From Mesorhizobium sp. M1C.F.Ca.ET.210.01.1.1 (GTDB lineage: Bacteria > Pseudomonadota > Alphaproteobacteria > Rhizobiales > Rhizobiaceae), in assembly GCF_004791585.1 (NCBI RefSeq), contig NZ_SRUU01000018.1:62001-126000 (forward strand): a DNA stretch of 64,000 nt, in the 5' to 3' direction. Shown here piece by piece: positions 1-7,631 of the stretch; position 1 is the stretch's first letter, and every line of letters starts with the position of its first letter. The notes below the pieces were generated by a model. The model searched no databases and was not told where the DNA came from. It worked only from the letters and a program-made list of their open reading frames with translations. A program made the translations under genes and the position numbers.

Positions 1-102
1 GCGGACGCCGGGGAAGATGATGACCGCGGCCGCCGTATCGGCAGCGTGATTTACTCGATTGACCGGTGCCGTTCTCGGCACAAAAGACAGGACCATGCCC
101 AT
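1..102 (-). CDS. Small hypothetical protein, N-terminal part only
   Basis: An ATG on the complementary strand at 100-102 (a second in-frame ATG is at 94-96) opens a frame of 34 codons that runs off the left edge of the window. It begins MGMVLSFVPRTAPVNR and reads AAVIIFPGVR at the edge. I recall short rhizobial proteins of unknown function with this kind of VIIFPGVR segment, but that is memory rather than a search. No domain can be assigned from 34 residues. It is divergent from the DUF2336 gene, with which it shares about 170 bp of upstream DNA. Confidence 0.45.
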   Translation of the reverse strand, partial: MGMVLSFVPRTAPVNRVNHAADTAAAVIIFPGVR

Positions 103-273
103 GGTTCGCGCATTCCTCTCGGTTGGACCGGAGCACAACGCAACGCCTCCAAAGTTGATTAAGGCGGGCAGAGGGTTAACGGAGCGCTAACGGATCGCGG
201 CTAATTTGATCTTTGTTCCCTGGAGACGCGTAACCCGGCCAGGCCGGATGGCGCGAAGCAGGGTCTGTGTCGA

Positions 274-1299
274 GTGTCGGGCGTATCCTCCGTGTCTTCT
301 TCGGATTTCAGGCAAATCGCTATCCGGACCGAAGCGGGAAAAGCTGAAAGGCTGTTCCGCGCCGCCGTGTCGGCCTTCTGCTCGCTGACGCGGCCCTCGC
401 GCCGTGAGATCGCCCAGCTTGAGGATCTGACGCTGCCGCTGTTCGACGAGGTCTCGGTCGAATCGCGCCGCTATGTTGCCGCCGCCCTTTCCGAATGCGA
501 GTACGCGCCGGCCGCGCTGGTGCGGCGGCTGGCCGAGGAGCCGGTCGAGATCGCGGCGGCGCTGCTCACCCGCTCGAAGGCGCTGAGCGACATCGACCTC
601 ATCGCGCTGATCGGTCGCCACGGCCTGCCGCACGCGCGCGCGATCGCCCGCCGCAAGGAGCTCAATCCGACCATCGCCCAGCTGATCCGCGCGCTGGAGA
701 AGCCGACGCTGGTCAAGACGCGGCCACCGGACACGGTCACCAAGCTCGCGCCGGCGAAAACGGAGCCCGCTTCCACGACGCAAGACCGCCGCCCGGATCC
801 CGGAGTCGCCGAAGAGGATGCGCGACGCCGCCTGCGTTCGATGATGCGCCCCGCCGGCGAAGGTGTCGCCGTCAACCTTTTCCTCGGCCAGCCAACCTAT
901 GTGAGGCTGCGCGAGACGGCGCTGACCGGTAACGCCGCCTTCTTCCAGACGGCGCTTGCCGATGCCCTGGACATCGATTTCGCCACGGCCCGCTCGGTGA
1001 CCGAGCAGTCGAGCTACGCCGCGCTGCTTGCGGCGCTCAAGGCGCTCGACCTCAGCGAGGACAGGGCCTTCCTGATCGCGGTTGCGGTCTACGCGAGCGA
1101 GTTCCCGCATCCGCAGGCGATCCGGCTGTTCCTCGACCGCTACCGGCTGCTGCATCGCGAGGCGGCGCTCGACAAGGTGCGGGCCTGGAAGGCCGAGACC
1201 CTGTCGCGGGCGATCCGCGGCAACGCCGCCGAGACGGCAAGCGCCGAGCGCCAGGCGTCGAACAGCGGCGGCACGACCCCCAGCCTCAAGGCATCCTGA
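274..1299 (+). CDS. DUF2336 domain-containing protein
   Basis: A 341-residue soluble, mostly helical protein. Residues about 20-150 have the repeated short-helix pattern of DUF2336 (LTRPSRREIAQLEDLTLPL, then VESRRYVAAALSE), a family common in Alphaproteobacteria with no defined biochemical role. A low-complexity linker rich in Pro, Thr and charged residues (about 150-190) separates this from a second helical part (about 190-320). The start is a GTG at 274; there is no upstream ATG in frame before a stop. No signal peptide or membrane segment is visible. It stands alone, followed by a dispersed repeat. Confidence 0.75.
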   Translation: MSGVSSVSSSDFRQIAIRTEAGKAERLFRAAVSAFCSLTRPSRREIAQLEDLTLPLFDEVSVESRRYVAAALSECEYAPAALVRRLAEEPVEIAAALLTRSKALSDIDLIALIGRHGLPHARAIARRKELNPTIAQLIRALEKPTLVKTRPPDTVTKLAPAKTEPASTTQDRRPDPGVAEEDARRRLRSMMRPAGEGVAVNLFLGQPTYVRLRETALTGNAAFFQTALADALDIDFATARSVTEQSSYAALLAALKALDLSEDRAFLIAVAVYASEFPHPQAIRLFLDRYRLLHREAALDKVRAWKAETLSRAIRGNAAETASAERQASNSGGTTPSLKAS

Positions 1300-1304
1300 C
1301 CGGC

Positions 1305-1405
1305 TTAAAGCGCCTCGCGCTGAAAGATCCAGGCGACACGCTTTAAGTCTTTGTTTTGATGTCGTTGTCCCAGAACCGCAGCACACATCCGGGCGACATG
1401 CACTA
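1305..1405. repeat. Dispersed palindromic repeat, copy 1
   Basis: About 100 bp matching a second copy at 35219-35325. Both copies contain GGCGAC.CGCTT.AAGTCTTTG-type sequence, then GTTGTCCCAGAACCGC, and end with GGGCGACATGC. Each copy has two internal dyads, a 5' AAAGCG/CGCTTT arm pair and a 3' arm pair around CGACATGC. Such repeats are scattered between genes in rhizobial genomes. Here it lies directly after the DUF2336 stop codon. Confidence 0.75.
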
Positions 1406-1496
1406 GGCCGTGAACCCATAGATGCGGCATGACCAACTTTGGGTGATATGCGGTCAGGCCGCTTCAGGGCTGGCAGATGATAAAGCGGCGCTCCGG

Positions 1497-1548
1497 TGTC
1501 GCAAAAGTCGTCGCGTAGGGCCGACTTTTCTACCTGACATTTGCGACA
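1497..1548. repeat. Nested inverted repeat in the intergenic region
   Basis: Outer arms TGTCGCAAA (1497-1505) and TTTGCGACA (1540-1548) are perfect over 9 bp. Inner arms AAAAGTCG (1503-1510) and CGACTTTT (1522-1529) are perfect over 8 bp. The structure sits in a 389-bp gap before the merR promoter that holds no recognisable gene. It could be a transcription terminator, a regulator site or the scar of a transposon; sequence alone does not decide. Confidence 0.5.
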
Positions 1549-1627
1549 GATTTTTCGCTTGAAAATCAACGAGCCGATGTCGTCGCGACTCGGTATTTCC
1601 GCGACACGACAAAGTGACAAGCACCTC

Positions 1628-1658
1628 TTGACTTAGAGCGCACTCTAACTCGTAGCTT
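1628..1658 (+). promoter_or_regulatory. MerR-type promoter with 19-bp spacer and dyad operator
   Basis: A TTGACT -35 box (1628-1633) and a TAGCTT -10 box (1653-1658) are separated by exactly 19 bp. The spacer contains a near-perfect dyad, AGAGCG/CACTCT. A stretched 19-bp spacer with a regulator dyad inside it is the hallmark of promoters activated by MerR-family proteins, and a merR-like gene starts 31 bp downstream. Autoregulation is therefore likely. Confidence 0.7.
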
Positions 1659-1688
1659 TCTGAGCGTCGTGACGAAAGAAGGGCGTTG

Positions 1689-2117
1689 ATGAAGATTGGC
1701 GAGCTGGCGAAGCGTTCGGGACTGTCTGCCTACACTATCCGTTACTATGAGCGGATCGGGCTGTTTCCCTATGCCGACAGGGACCAATCGGGCCAACGCG
1801 ACTACGACGCATCAATCCTGATCTGGATAGAATTTCTCGATCGTCTCAAAACGACCGGGATGCCTATTCGGGAAATGCTGCGTTACGCGGCCTTGCGGGA
1901 GCGCGGCGTCGACACGGAAGCGGAGCGCAGCGCGTTGCTCGAAGAGCACCGTGAGCGTGTCCGTGCGCATGTGGCCAAACTGCAAGCCTGCCTTCTCGTC
2001 CTCGACACCAAGATTGCCGGATATGCCGGCAAGGAACAGAGGATGAAGGACCATGACGCACCAATCCCCGAACGTCGGCGAAAGCCGGCTGGAACGCGGC
2101 AAGCGGGCGCTCGCTGA
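1689..2117 (+). CDS. MerR family transcriptional regulator
   Basis: A 142-residue protein with the MerR winged helix-turn-helix at its N-terminus (MKIGELAKRSGLSAYTIRYY, then ERIGLFP), followed by a long dimerisation helix (about residues 75-115). It lacks the cysteine pattern of metal-sensing MerR proteins. It resembles the small MerR regulators next to oxidoreductases or carboxymuconolactone decarboxylase-like genes. The ATG at 1689 starts exactly at the HTH; the TTG immediately before it is a less likely start. Its 3' end overlaps the next gene by 65 bp, indicating co-transcription. The upstream promoter has the MerR-type 19-bp spacer, so it probably controls itself and its partner. Confidence 0.88.
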   Translation: MKIGELAKRSGLSAYTIRYYERIGLFPYADRDQSGQRDYDASILIWIEFLDRLKTTGMPIREMLRYAALRERGVDTEAERSALLEEHRERVRAHVAKLQACLLVLDTKIAGYAGKEQRMKDHDAPIPERRRKPAGTRQAGAR

Positions 2118-2472
2118 AATCGACGGCCAAGCCGGGCACAATGTCATTGCCGCTCTGGCTGACATTGCACCCGACTTCGCAAACTACGTGTTCGAGTTCT
2201 CGTTTGGCGACATTTACAGCCGCCCCGGCCTCGATCTGCGCGCCCGTGAGATCGCGACCATCGCGGCGCTGACAGCGATGGGGACCGCGACCCCGCAACT
2301 GAAAGTCCATATCGAGGCGGGACTGAATGTCGGGCTGACCAAGGACGAAATCACCGAAACCATCATACAGATGGCGGTTTATGCCGGCTTTCCAGCGGCG
2401 CTCAACGGGCTGTTTGCGGCCAAAGAAGTCTTCGCCGCCCGGTTTCCCATCCAGAAGGGGGAAGCGGCATGA
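2053..2472 (+). CDS. Carboxymuconolactone decarboxylase (CMD/AhpD-like) family protein
   Basis: A 139-residue protein of the CMD fold. It contains the family's LDLRAREIATIAALTA helix, a VHIEAGLNVGLTKDEI segment and a GFPAALNGLFAAKEVF C-terminal helix. The CxxC of peroxidase-type AhpD proteins is absent, so a redox role like AhpD is unlikely; gamma-carboxymuconolactone decarboxylase-like lyase activity is possible but unproven. The ATG at 2053 lies inside the 3' end of merR, giving translational coupling. The substrate is unknown. Confidence 0.85.
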   Translation: MTHQSPNVGESRLERGKRALAEIDGQAGHNVIAALADIAPDFANYVFEFSFGDIYSRPGLDLRAREIATIAALTAMGTATPQLKVHIEAGLNVGLTKDEITETIIQMAVYAGFPAALNGLFAAKEVFAARFPIQKGEAA

Positions 2473-2680
2473 TTGCGGGGCGGCACGGTCGAGCGGACCG
2501 CTCAAGACGGACACGCTCGACCGTTCTGGAAGGTATCGGAACCTGATCGAGCGTTCTTTTCTAAGCTCAAACACTTCCCGCTGCGTCGCCACCCGCTACT
2601 ACAAGCTGGCCGCCAACTTTCTCGCAATGGTCCAGCCTGCCTCAGTGCGGCTGTGGCTGGCGGGCTTATCAGTCGACGGC

Positions 2681-3028
2681 CTAGTCGGTCTTCACCGAAA
2701 GAAGCTCTTCGACCGGAACAGTCCCTGCCTCGATCTCGACAACCCAAATGTCGGGGTCGAATTTCTTCTCCCGCTCCAGCCGCGCATCGAACGCCGAGCC
2801 ATCCTCGCTAGTATCGAACTGGATGAAGAAGCGCTCGTCGGGTTTGGCCGAATCGTAGCTCGTCTGCGGCGCCGGCCCATAGAGGACTACCTCTCCCATC
2901 CGCCCGCGCGACAGCACGAAGACGGCGCCCGCCTCGGTGGCGCCGCGCTTGACCACGGCGGCAAAGCCGCCGGCGCCGAAGACGCGGCGCACAAGGGCCG
3001 ACACCCAAAGGTCGGTGGTTACGCGCAT
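2681..3028 (-). CDS. DUF1491 family protein
   Basis: A 115-residue protein starting MRVTTDLWVSALVRRVFGAG, a signature of the alphaproteobacterial DUF1491 family. It continues with a GGFAAVVKRGATEAGAVFVL strand-turn-strand and an FDPDIWVVEIEAG segment. No catalytic motif is apparent and no function is established for the family. It follows the histidine kinase and peptidoglycan-binding genes in the same orientation, about 70 bp downstream, so it may belong to the same transcription unit. Confidence 0.85.
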   Translation of the reverse strand: MRVTTDLWVSALVRRVFGAGGFAAVVKRGATEAGAVFVLSRGRMGEVVLYGPAPQTSYDSAKPDERFFIQFDTSEDGSAFDARLEREKKFDPDIWVVEIEAGTVPVEELLSVKTD

Positions 3029-3098
3029 GAGAAGGTTCCGGGCGACATGCGCGGTCCTTACAGCATCGGCGGCGGAACCGGAATGGCCGGAGAAGGCC

Positions 3099-3893
3099 TC
3101 AGTTCGTCAGGCCGATCTCGCGCATCTTGACGTAGACCGCCTCGTCCGGCTCGCCGGTCTCGGGCAGGCCGAACAGCGCCTGGAACTCCTTGATGGCGGC
3201 CTTGGTGCGGGCGCCGACGACACCGTCGAGCTGCATGTCGTCATTGCCGAAGGCTTTGAGCCCGGCCTGGATCTTGACGATGCGGGCGTCGGGCGCCTGC
3301 GTTGCGCCGTCGGCAGGCGCGGAGACCGGAACTGGAGCCGGCGCGGCCGCTGGGACCGCGGCTGCCGGCCGGGGCGCTGGATGCGGGATGGCCGAGGTCG
3401 TCTGCCGGGCGCCGAGCTGGTCGAGCAGCGCGCCGTCGATCTCGCCGGATGACGGCAGCCCGACCTTGAGCTGATACGCCTGGATGGCCTTCCGCGTGGC
3501 CGGGCCTGTGAGGCCGTCGACGGTGCCGTCGTAGAAGTTGAGGTCCTTCAGGATGCCCTGCACCTGCTGGACGACCGGATCGGGCTTGGGAGCCGGCTGC
3601 GCCGGCGCCTGCCGCACGATGTTGATTGTCGTCTCCGGCTCGTCGGAGACGACGTGCGGGAAATTTTCGATGCTCCTGGTGGCGAAGAAGGCGCTCGTAT
3701 GCGGAAAAGGCTGGTACCAGAGCGCATTGGCCGAAACGTAGAAGAGCGTCACCAGGAAGGCGGTCGAGCCGCCGACCATAACCGGATTGCGCGAGATCAT
3801 CTGGCCTACGGCCACAGCGCCCTCTGCAAGCACGCCGCGCTCGGGTTCGACCACCTTAGGCCGTCTTGCGGAGCGAGCCATTGCTGTCCCCAT
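3099..3893 (-). CDS. Membrane-anchored protein with two peptidoglycan-binding domains
   Basis: About 264 residues. A single transmembrane segment near residues 35-55 (VGGSTAFLVTLFYVSANALW) follows a basic N-terminus, so the rest is predicted periplasmic. Two PG_binding_1 repeats follow: the first around VQGILKDLNFYDGTVDGLTG, the second around IQAGLKAFGNDDMQLDGVVG, separated by a Pro/Ala-rich linker. Such domains bind cell wall but carry no hydrolase here. Three in-frame ATGs are clustered (3899, 3893, 3881). The one at 3893 has an AAGGGGG ribosome site 6 nt upstream. It overlaps the end of the histidine kinase gene by 38 bp, implying a common operon. Confidence 0.85.
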   Translation of the reverse strand: MGTAMARSARRPKVVEPERGVLAEGAVAVGQMISRNPVMVGGSTAFLVTLFYVSANALWYQPFPHTSAFFATRSIENFPHVVSDEPETTINIVRQAPAQPAPKPDPVVQQVQGILKDLNFYDGTVDGLTGPATRKAIQAYQLKVGLPSSGEIDGALLDQLGARQTTSAIPHPAPRPAAAVPAAAPAPVPVSAPADGATQAPDARIVKIQAGLKAFGNDDMQLDGVVGARTKAAIKEFQALFGLPETGEPDEAVYVKMREIGLTN

Positions 3894-5670
3894 CTGCATC
3901 CCCCTTCGGCTTTGCGACCGGCATCGGCAGCACGCCCGCCGGCGCGCCCGAGCGCCGCTTCGGTCCGTTCACCGGCAGGCTGATCGTCACCGTGGTACCT
4001 TCGCCCGGGGCGCTCTCGATCGACATCGTGCCCTCGTGCAGCGCCACAAGACCCTTGACCAGCGACAGGCCGAGCCCCGTTCCCTCGAAACGGCGCGTAT
4101 AGTCGTTCTGGATCTGCATGAACGGCTGGCCGAGATTGGCCATATCCTCCTCGGCGATGCCGATGCCGGTGTCGCTCACCCAGAAATGCAGTCGCGAGCC
4201 GACGCGCTTGGCGCCGATCACCACACTGCCGCCGTCGGGCGTGAACTTCACGGCGTTCGAAACGAGATTGATCAGGATCTGCTGCATGGCGCGGCGGTCG
4301 GCGTTGATCTCGCCGGTATCCGGCGCGATCTGCGCGCCGAGCGCGATGCTCTTGGCCTCCGCCAGCGGCCGCATCATCGAGCGGCACATATCGACCGCGT
4401 CGACAAAGCGGAACGGTTCCAGCTCGGTCGCATAGGCGCCGGCCTCGATGCGCGAGACGTCGAGGATCGAGGTGACGACTGACAGAAGATGCTGGCCGGA
4501 CTCCCTGACCAGCCCGACATATTCCTTCTGCCGCGGGTCGCGGAAGGCGCCGAACATTTCGTGCAGCAGCATGTCGGAGAAGCCGATGATGGCGTTGAGC
4601 GGCGTGCGCAGCTCATGGCTGACCACCGCCAGGAAACGACCCTTGGCCACTTCGGAGGCTGCCGCGGCGTCCTTAGCCGAGGCAAGCTCTTCGCGCAAGG
4701 CCGCGACGTCGTCGTTCTCGCGCAGCACCAGGGTGAAGACGTCCGGCTCGAGCTCGCCGCGCATCAATTCCAGGCGGAACGGGCGGAAATTGTCGGCCGA
4801 GCCGCCACCGTCGCGCGGCAGCCGGATGCGCAGGTCGAGCCGGCGCTTCGGCGCGCCCTCGCGCATGTCCGCGAGCGCGGTGAGATAGGCGACGCGGTCG
4901 GCAAGATGGACGCGCTCGAACAGGCCCGTGCCGAGCAGGAGCTCAGGCGCCAGCTTCAGAATGGAACGCGCCTTGGCCGAGGCATCGAGAACTTCGCCCT
5001 GGCGGCCAATGCGCAGCACGACGGCGTCGATGATCTCCTCGAGACGGTCGGCCGCAGGCTCCGCCTGCTGCGCGCCAGACGGATGGGCGAAGGCCGCCGC
5101 GCGCGGCAGCAGCGTAAGCGCCCAGGCGAGTGGCAGGAGCCAGTGCCAGGCGGCGATCCCGGTGGCGCCGAGTGGCAAGAGCTGGTTCGCGAAAGGCTGC
5201 AGCAGGATGGCGGCGAGAGCCGCCAGCGCGCCCGAAAGCGCTGCGCGCCGCGATCCAGTGATCCACCAGGCCTCGACCGGCAAAGCGATGGCAAGCAGCG
5301 CGACCGGTGAGGCCAGACCGCCTGCCGCGGCGATTGCGCCGGCAAGAGCGAGGCCGCCCATCGCGATCGCCGCACGGCCGGCGAGCGCCATGCGGCCGGT
5401 GGCGGCAACCAGAAGCGCTGCGAACCAGCACAGGCCGAAAGCGCCGAAGATCGCGGCCACGGTAACGGCCGCACCGAGACTTGAGGTGACCAGCGTCACC
5501 GCAGCGCCCGCGGCGAGAAAAGGAGCGGCGAGCATGACGCCGATGAAGCGGCGCTGACGCAGGCGCTCAGCCTCGCCCGTGACGGTCGGGTGAACCATGC
5601 GTTCGCAGCCGGCAGCCATTGCGCCGGGCAATTGAACGTAACTGGCCGTAATCGAACTCACCGCACGCAT
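3856..5670 (-). CDS. Membrane sensor histidine kinase, DivJ/PleC class
   Basis: 604 residues. The first 200 hold about six hydrophobic segments (for example MLAAPFLAAGAAVTLVTSSL). A PAS-like region follows (about 210-310), then a HisKA domain with SHELRTPLNAIIGF, in which His352 is the phosphoacceptor, and an HATPase domain with NLVSNAVKFTPDGG, DTGIGI and GTGLGL boxes. The H-box and dimerisation helix closely resemble the alphaproteobacterial DivJ/PleC kinases that control the DivK-CtrA cell-cycle circuit. The multi-pass N-terminus favours DivJ. A near-consensus CtrA box lies upstream at 5933-5947. The start is uncertain: ATGs at 5619 and 5598 are alternatives. Symbol withheld because orthology cannot be proved here. 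Confidence 0.85.
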   Translation of the reverse strand: MRAVSSITASYVQLPGAMAAGCERMVHPTVTGEAERLRQRRFIGVMLAAPFLAAGAAVTLVTSSLGAAVTVAAIFGAFGLCWFAALLVAATGRMALAGRAAIAMGGLALAGAIAAAGGLASPVALLAIALPVEAWWITGSRRAALSGALAALAAILLQPFANQLLPLGATGIAAWHWLLPLAWALTLLPRAAAFAHPSGAQQAEPAADRLEEIIDAVVLRIGRQGEVLDASAKARSILKLAPELLLGTGLFERVHLADRVAYLTALADMREGAPKRRLDLRIRLPRDGGGSADNFRPFRLELMRGELEPDVFTLVLRENDDVAALREELASAKDAAAASEVAKGRFLAVVSHELRTPLNAIIGFSDMLLHEMFGAFRDPRQKEYVGLVRESGQHLLSVVTSILDVSRIEAGAYATELEPFRFVDAVDMCRSMMRPLAEAKSIALGAQIAPDTGEINADRRAMQQILINLVSNAVKFTPDGGSVVIGAKRVGSRLHFWVSDTGIGIAEEDMANLGQPFMQIQNDYTRRFEGTGLGLSLVKGLVALHEGTMSIESAPGEGTTVTISLPVNGPKRRSGAPAGVLPMPVAKPKGDADGDSNGSLRKTA

Positions 5671-5932
5671 ACCCGGTCGTGAAACTGCCCTGCTTTGCAG
5701 GTGACTCTTGATTGGCTTGAAACTCGCATCCAGCGTTTAAGGAATGGATAAGGCAAACGAGGCGAGCGCCTCGGGCACGGCAAATATTGGGACGCCGGCA
5801 TAGGAAAGCCCGTCGATCTGCCGCCATGGTAAATGGAGCGTTAGCCGAAACCGGCGCGCCAGGTCTGCTGAAAACCCCGCGTCGAAGCTGCATACTTTTT
5901 AGATTTCCCTTTTAAAACAACTATATAGATGG

Positions 5933-5947
5933 TTATCGCAAAGTTAA
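5933..5947. promoter_or_regulatory. Candidate CtrA box in an AT-rich divergent promoter region
   Basis: TTAT-N7-TTAA, one mismatch from the CtrA consensus TTAA-N7-TTAA. It lies in a 460-bp gap between the divergent kinase gene and the DUF5330 gene. The gap is conspicuously AT-rich around 5890-6020 and otherwise contains no recognisable gene. The site could act on either flanking gene. A single 7/8 match occurs by chance fairly often, so this is only a candidate. Confidence 0.35.
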
Positions 5948-6131
5948 CGCAATCGATGAGATTTGAATGAAATCGGTCTCGAAAACCGATCCTTTCGGAT
6001 TTGCCTAAAATTTGAAGAAAATTCGCGGCTTCGGCTCAAGCCGTCCTTTGCGCGGCTCATGCCACTATCCTGCCCATAAAAGAGGTCATGCCGACGGATG
6101 CATGATCCGGTCACGGACGAGAGGCATTGGG

Positions 6132-6524
6132 ATGGGTTTTCTGATCAGGATGGCTTTCTGGTTTTCGCTGGTGCTCCTGGCACTACCGCTCAGCGTCGGC
6201 CCCGATGAAGACGGCCGCGAGGCGGTCGGGCCGATCCAGGCGCTGTTTGCGGCGCGCGAGGCGGTCGGCGACATAGCGGGCATCTGCGAGCGCAAGCCGG
6301 ACGTCTGCGAAACCGGCAAATCGGCCATGCACACCATCACCGTCCGAGCCAAGGAAACCGCCAAGATCGCAGCCGCCATGCTTGACGACCAGCAGTCGGG
6401 GCAGCCGGCCGCCACCGAAGCGAAGGTGGCGGAAACCTCCGCCGAGACCACCGGCAGCGTCGCCGCAGACATCGTCTTGCCTACCAAGGTCAACATCCCG
6501 GTGATGCTGACGACGAAGAACTGA
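6132..6524 (+). CDS. DUF5330 domain-containing protein
   Basis: A 130-residue protein with an N-terminal hydrophobic segment (MGFLIRMAFWFSLVLLALPL) that acts as a signal anchor. It is followed by a short conserved core with two cysteines (GICERKPDVCETGKSAM) and a low-complexity Ala/Thr-rich tail. This layout matches DUF5330 proteins of Rhizobiales, whose function is unknown. The ATG at 6132 was chosen because it starts the hydrophobic segment; the open frame extends further upstream without a convincing ribosome site. It is followed by a strong terminator. Confidence 0.75.
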   Translation: MGFLIRMAFWFSLVLLALPLSVGPDEDGREAVGPIQALFAAREAVGDIAGICERKPDVCETGKSAMHTITVRAKETAKIAAAMLDDQQSGQPAATEAKVAETSAETTGSVAADIVLPTKVNIPVMLTTKN

Positions 6525-6560
6525 CTTTCCTTTCAGCCGTTCGCTCGGCTTCTTTAGTTT

Positions 6561-6610
6561 TGGCGCAATTCCGTATGGAATATCGTTTCACACTTTTCCT
6601 GGAATTGCTC
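6561..6610. repeat. Short dispersed palindrome, copy A
   Basis: TGGCGCAATTCC... pairs with ...GGAATTGC to form an imperfect hairpin of about 50 bp. A diverged copy with the same layout lies at 12618-12666. It is a short intergenic repeat located between the DUF5330 stop codon and the terminator. Confidence 0.6.
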
Positions 6611-6612
6611 TA

Positions 6613-6660
6613 ACGCCGCGGGCCCGTCTGACCTCTCGACGCCCGCGGCGTCTTTCTTTT
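6613..6660 (+). terminator. Rho-independent terminator
   Basis: Perfect 11-bp arms ACGCCGCGGGC (6613-6623) and GCCCGCGGCGT (6641-6651) are followed by TCTTTCTTTTT. It ends transcription of the DUF5330 gene just ahead of sufE. The 17-nt loop is larger than usual. Confidence 0.75.
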
Positions 6661-6698
6661 TCCGTGACGTGGCGGCGCCGGGTCACTATATGCGGGCA

Positions 6699-7127
6699 AT
6701 GACGACCTCGATCGAAACGATCCGCGACGACTTTTCCCTGCTCGATGAATGGGAGGACCGCTACCGCTATGTGATCGAGCTCGGCGAGGCGCTGCCGCCG
6801 TTTCCCGAGGCCGAACGCACTGCGGCCAACAAGGTGCCGGGCTGCGTCAGCCAGGTGTGGCTGACGACCGAACAGGGGCCAGGCATCGATCCGGTGATCA
6901 GCTTCCAGGGGGATTCGGACGCCCACATCGTGCGTGGCCTCGTCGCCATCATGCTGGCGCTGTTCTCGGGCCGGCCAGCCAGCCAGATCCAGAACACCGA
7001 CGCCGAAGTGACGCTGAAGGAGCTCGGCCTCGACGAGCACCTGTCGCCGCAGCGCGCCAACGGCCTGCGCTCGATGGTCAAGCGCATCAAGCGCGATGCA
7101 GATGCGGCGCTGAAGCAGACCGCCTGA
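6699..7127 (+). CDS. sufE: SufE family cysteine desulfuration protein
   Basis: A 142-residue cytoplasmic protein. It has the SufE sulfur-acceptor motif KVPGCVSQVW with Cys49, preceded by PPFPEAERTAANK and followed by LVAIMLALFSGRPASQI, all typical of SufE. SufE takes persulfide sulfur from the desulfurase SufS and passes it to the SufBCD scaffold during Fe-S cluster assembly. No other suf gene is nearby, which is common for sufE in rhizobia. The ATG at 6699 begins a standard-length protein. A terminator lies just downstream, shared with the convergent mucR. Confidence 0.92.
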   Translation: MTTSIETIRDDFSLLDEWEDRYRYVIELGEALPPFPEAERTAANKVPGCVSQVWLTTEQGPGIDPVISFQGDSDAHIVRGLVAIMLALFSGRPASQIQNTDAEVTLKELGLDEHLSPQRANGLRSMVKRIKRDADAALKQTA

Positions 7128-7147
7128 CGTAACTCCTCGCCTTCCTG

Positions 7148-7177
7148 AAAAGCAAAACGGCGCCGCAAGGGCGCCGT
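7148..7177 (-). terminator. Terminator between convergent sufE and mucR
   Basis: Arms ACGGCGCC (7157-7164) and GGCGCCGT (7170-7177) enclose a 5-nt loop. Read on the minus strand, the stem is followed by a T-rich stretch (TTTTGCTTTT), so it mainly serves mucR. Confidence 0.75.
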
Positions 7178-7202
7178 CGAATTTGCTTGGTCCGATATCC
7201 GC

Positions 7203-7631
7203 CTATCGGCGGCTCTTGGGCTTGCGGCCGAGCCCCATCTTCTTGGCCAGTTGCGAACGGGCCGCGGCGTAGTTGGGCGCGACCATCGGATAGTTGGCGT
7301 CCAAGCCCCACTTCTCGCGATATTCTTCCGGAGTGAGATTGTAGTGGGTCATCAAATGGCGCTTCAGCGACTTGAACTTCTTGCCGTCCTCAAGACAGAC
7401 GATGTAGTCGTCGTGCACGGAGCGCTTCGGATTGACGGCGGGCTTCTGCTTCTCGGCCGACGGCTGCTCGCTCGAGCCGCCGACGCGGCCGAGCGCGGCA
7501 TGGACATCGGCGATGAGGTTCGGCAGTTCGCCGACCGGCACCGGGTTGTTGCTGACATAGGCCGCGACGACGTCGGCGGTCAGCTCGATCAGCGCGTCAC
7601 TATTCCTTGAAGGTGTTTCGACGATATCCAT
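7203..7631 (-). CDS. mucR: MucR/Ros family zinc-finger transcriptional regulator
   Basis: A 142-residue protein. An N-terminal ELTADVVAAYVSNN helix, used for oligomerisation in this family, precedes the C-terminal Ros/MucR zinc finger, with a YIVCLEDGKKFKSLKRHL core and MTHYNLTPEEYREKWGL. These proteins bind AT-rich promoter DNA and repress many genes, including exopolysaccharide and motility genes in rhizobia. The ATG at 7631 (MDIVETPS) is preferred over the upstream ATG at 7706. The 5' flank (7632-7860) is markedly AT-rich, as expected of an autoregulated mucR promoter. The polysaccharide locus at 53-61 kb could be a target; that is inference. Confidence 0.92.
   Translation of the reverse strand: MDIVETPSRNSDALIELTADVVAAYVSNNPVPVGELPNLIADVHAALGRVGGSSEQPSAEKQKPAVNPKRSVHDDYIVCLEDGKKFKSLKRHLMTHYNLTPEEYREKWGLDANYPMVAPNYAAARSQLAKKMGLGRKPKSRR

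Noticed and set aside
187..1620. A 477-codon open frame on the minus strand across the DUF2336 gene
   Set aside because: It is antisense to a gene with clear family motifs, is extremely rich in Arg, Gly and Ala, and matches no family. GC-rich genes commonly produce such shadow frames.
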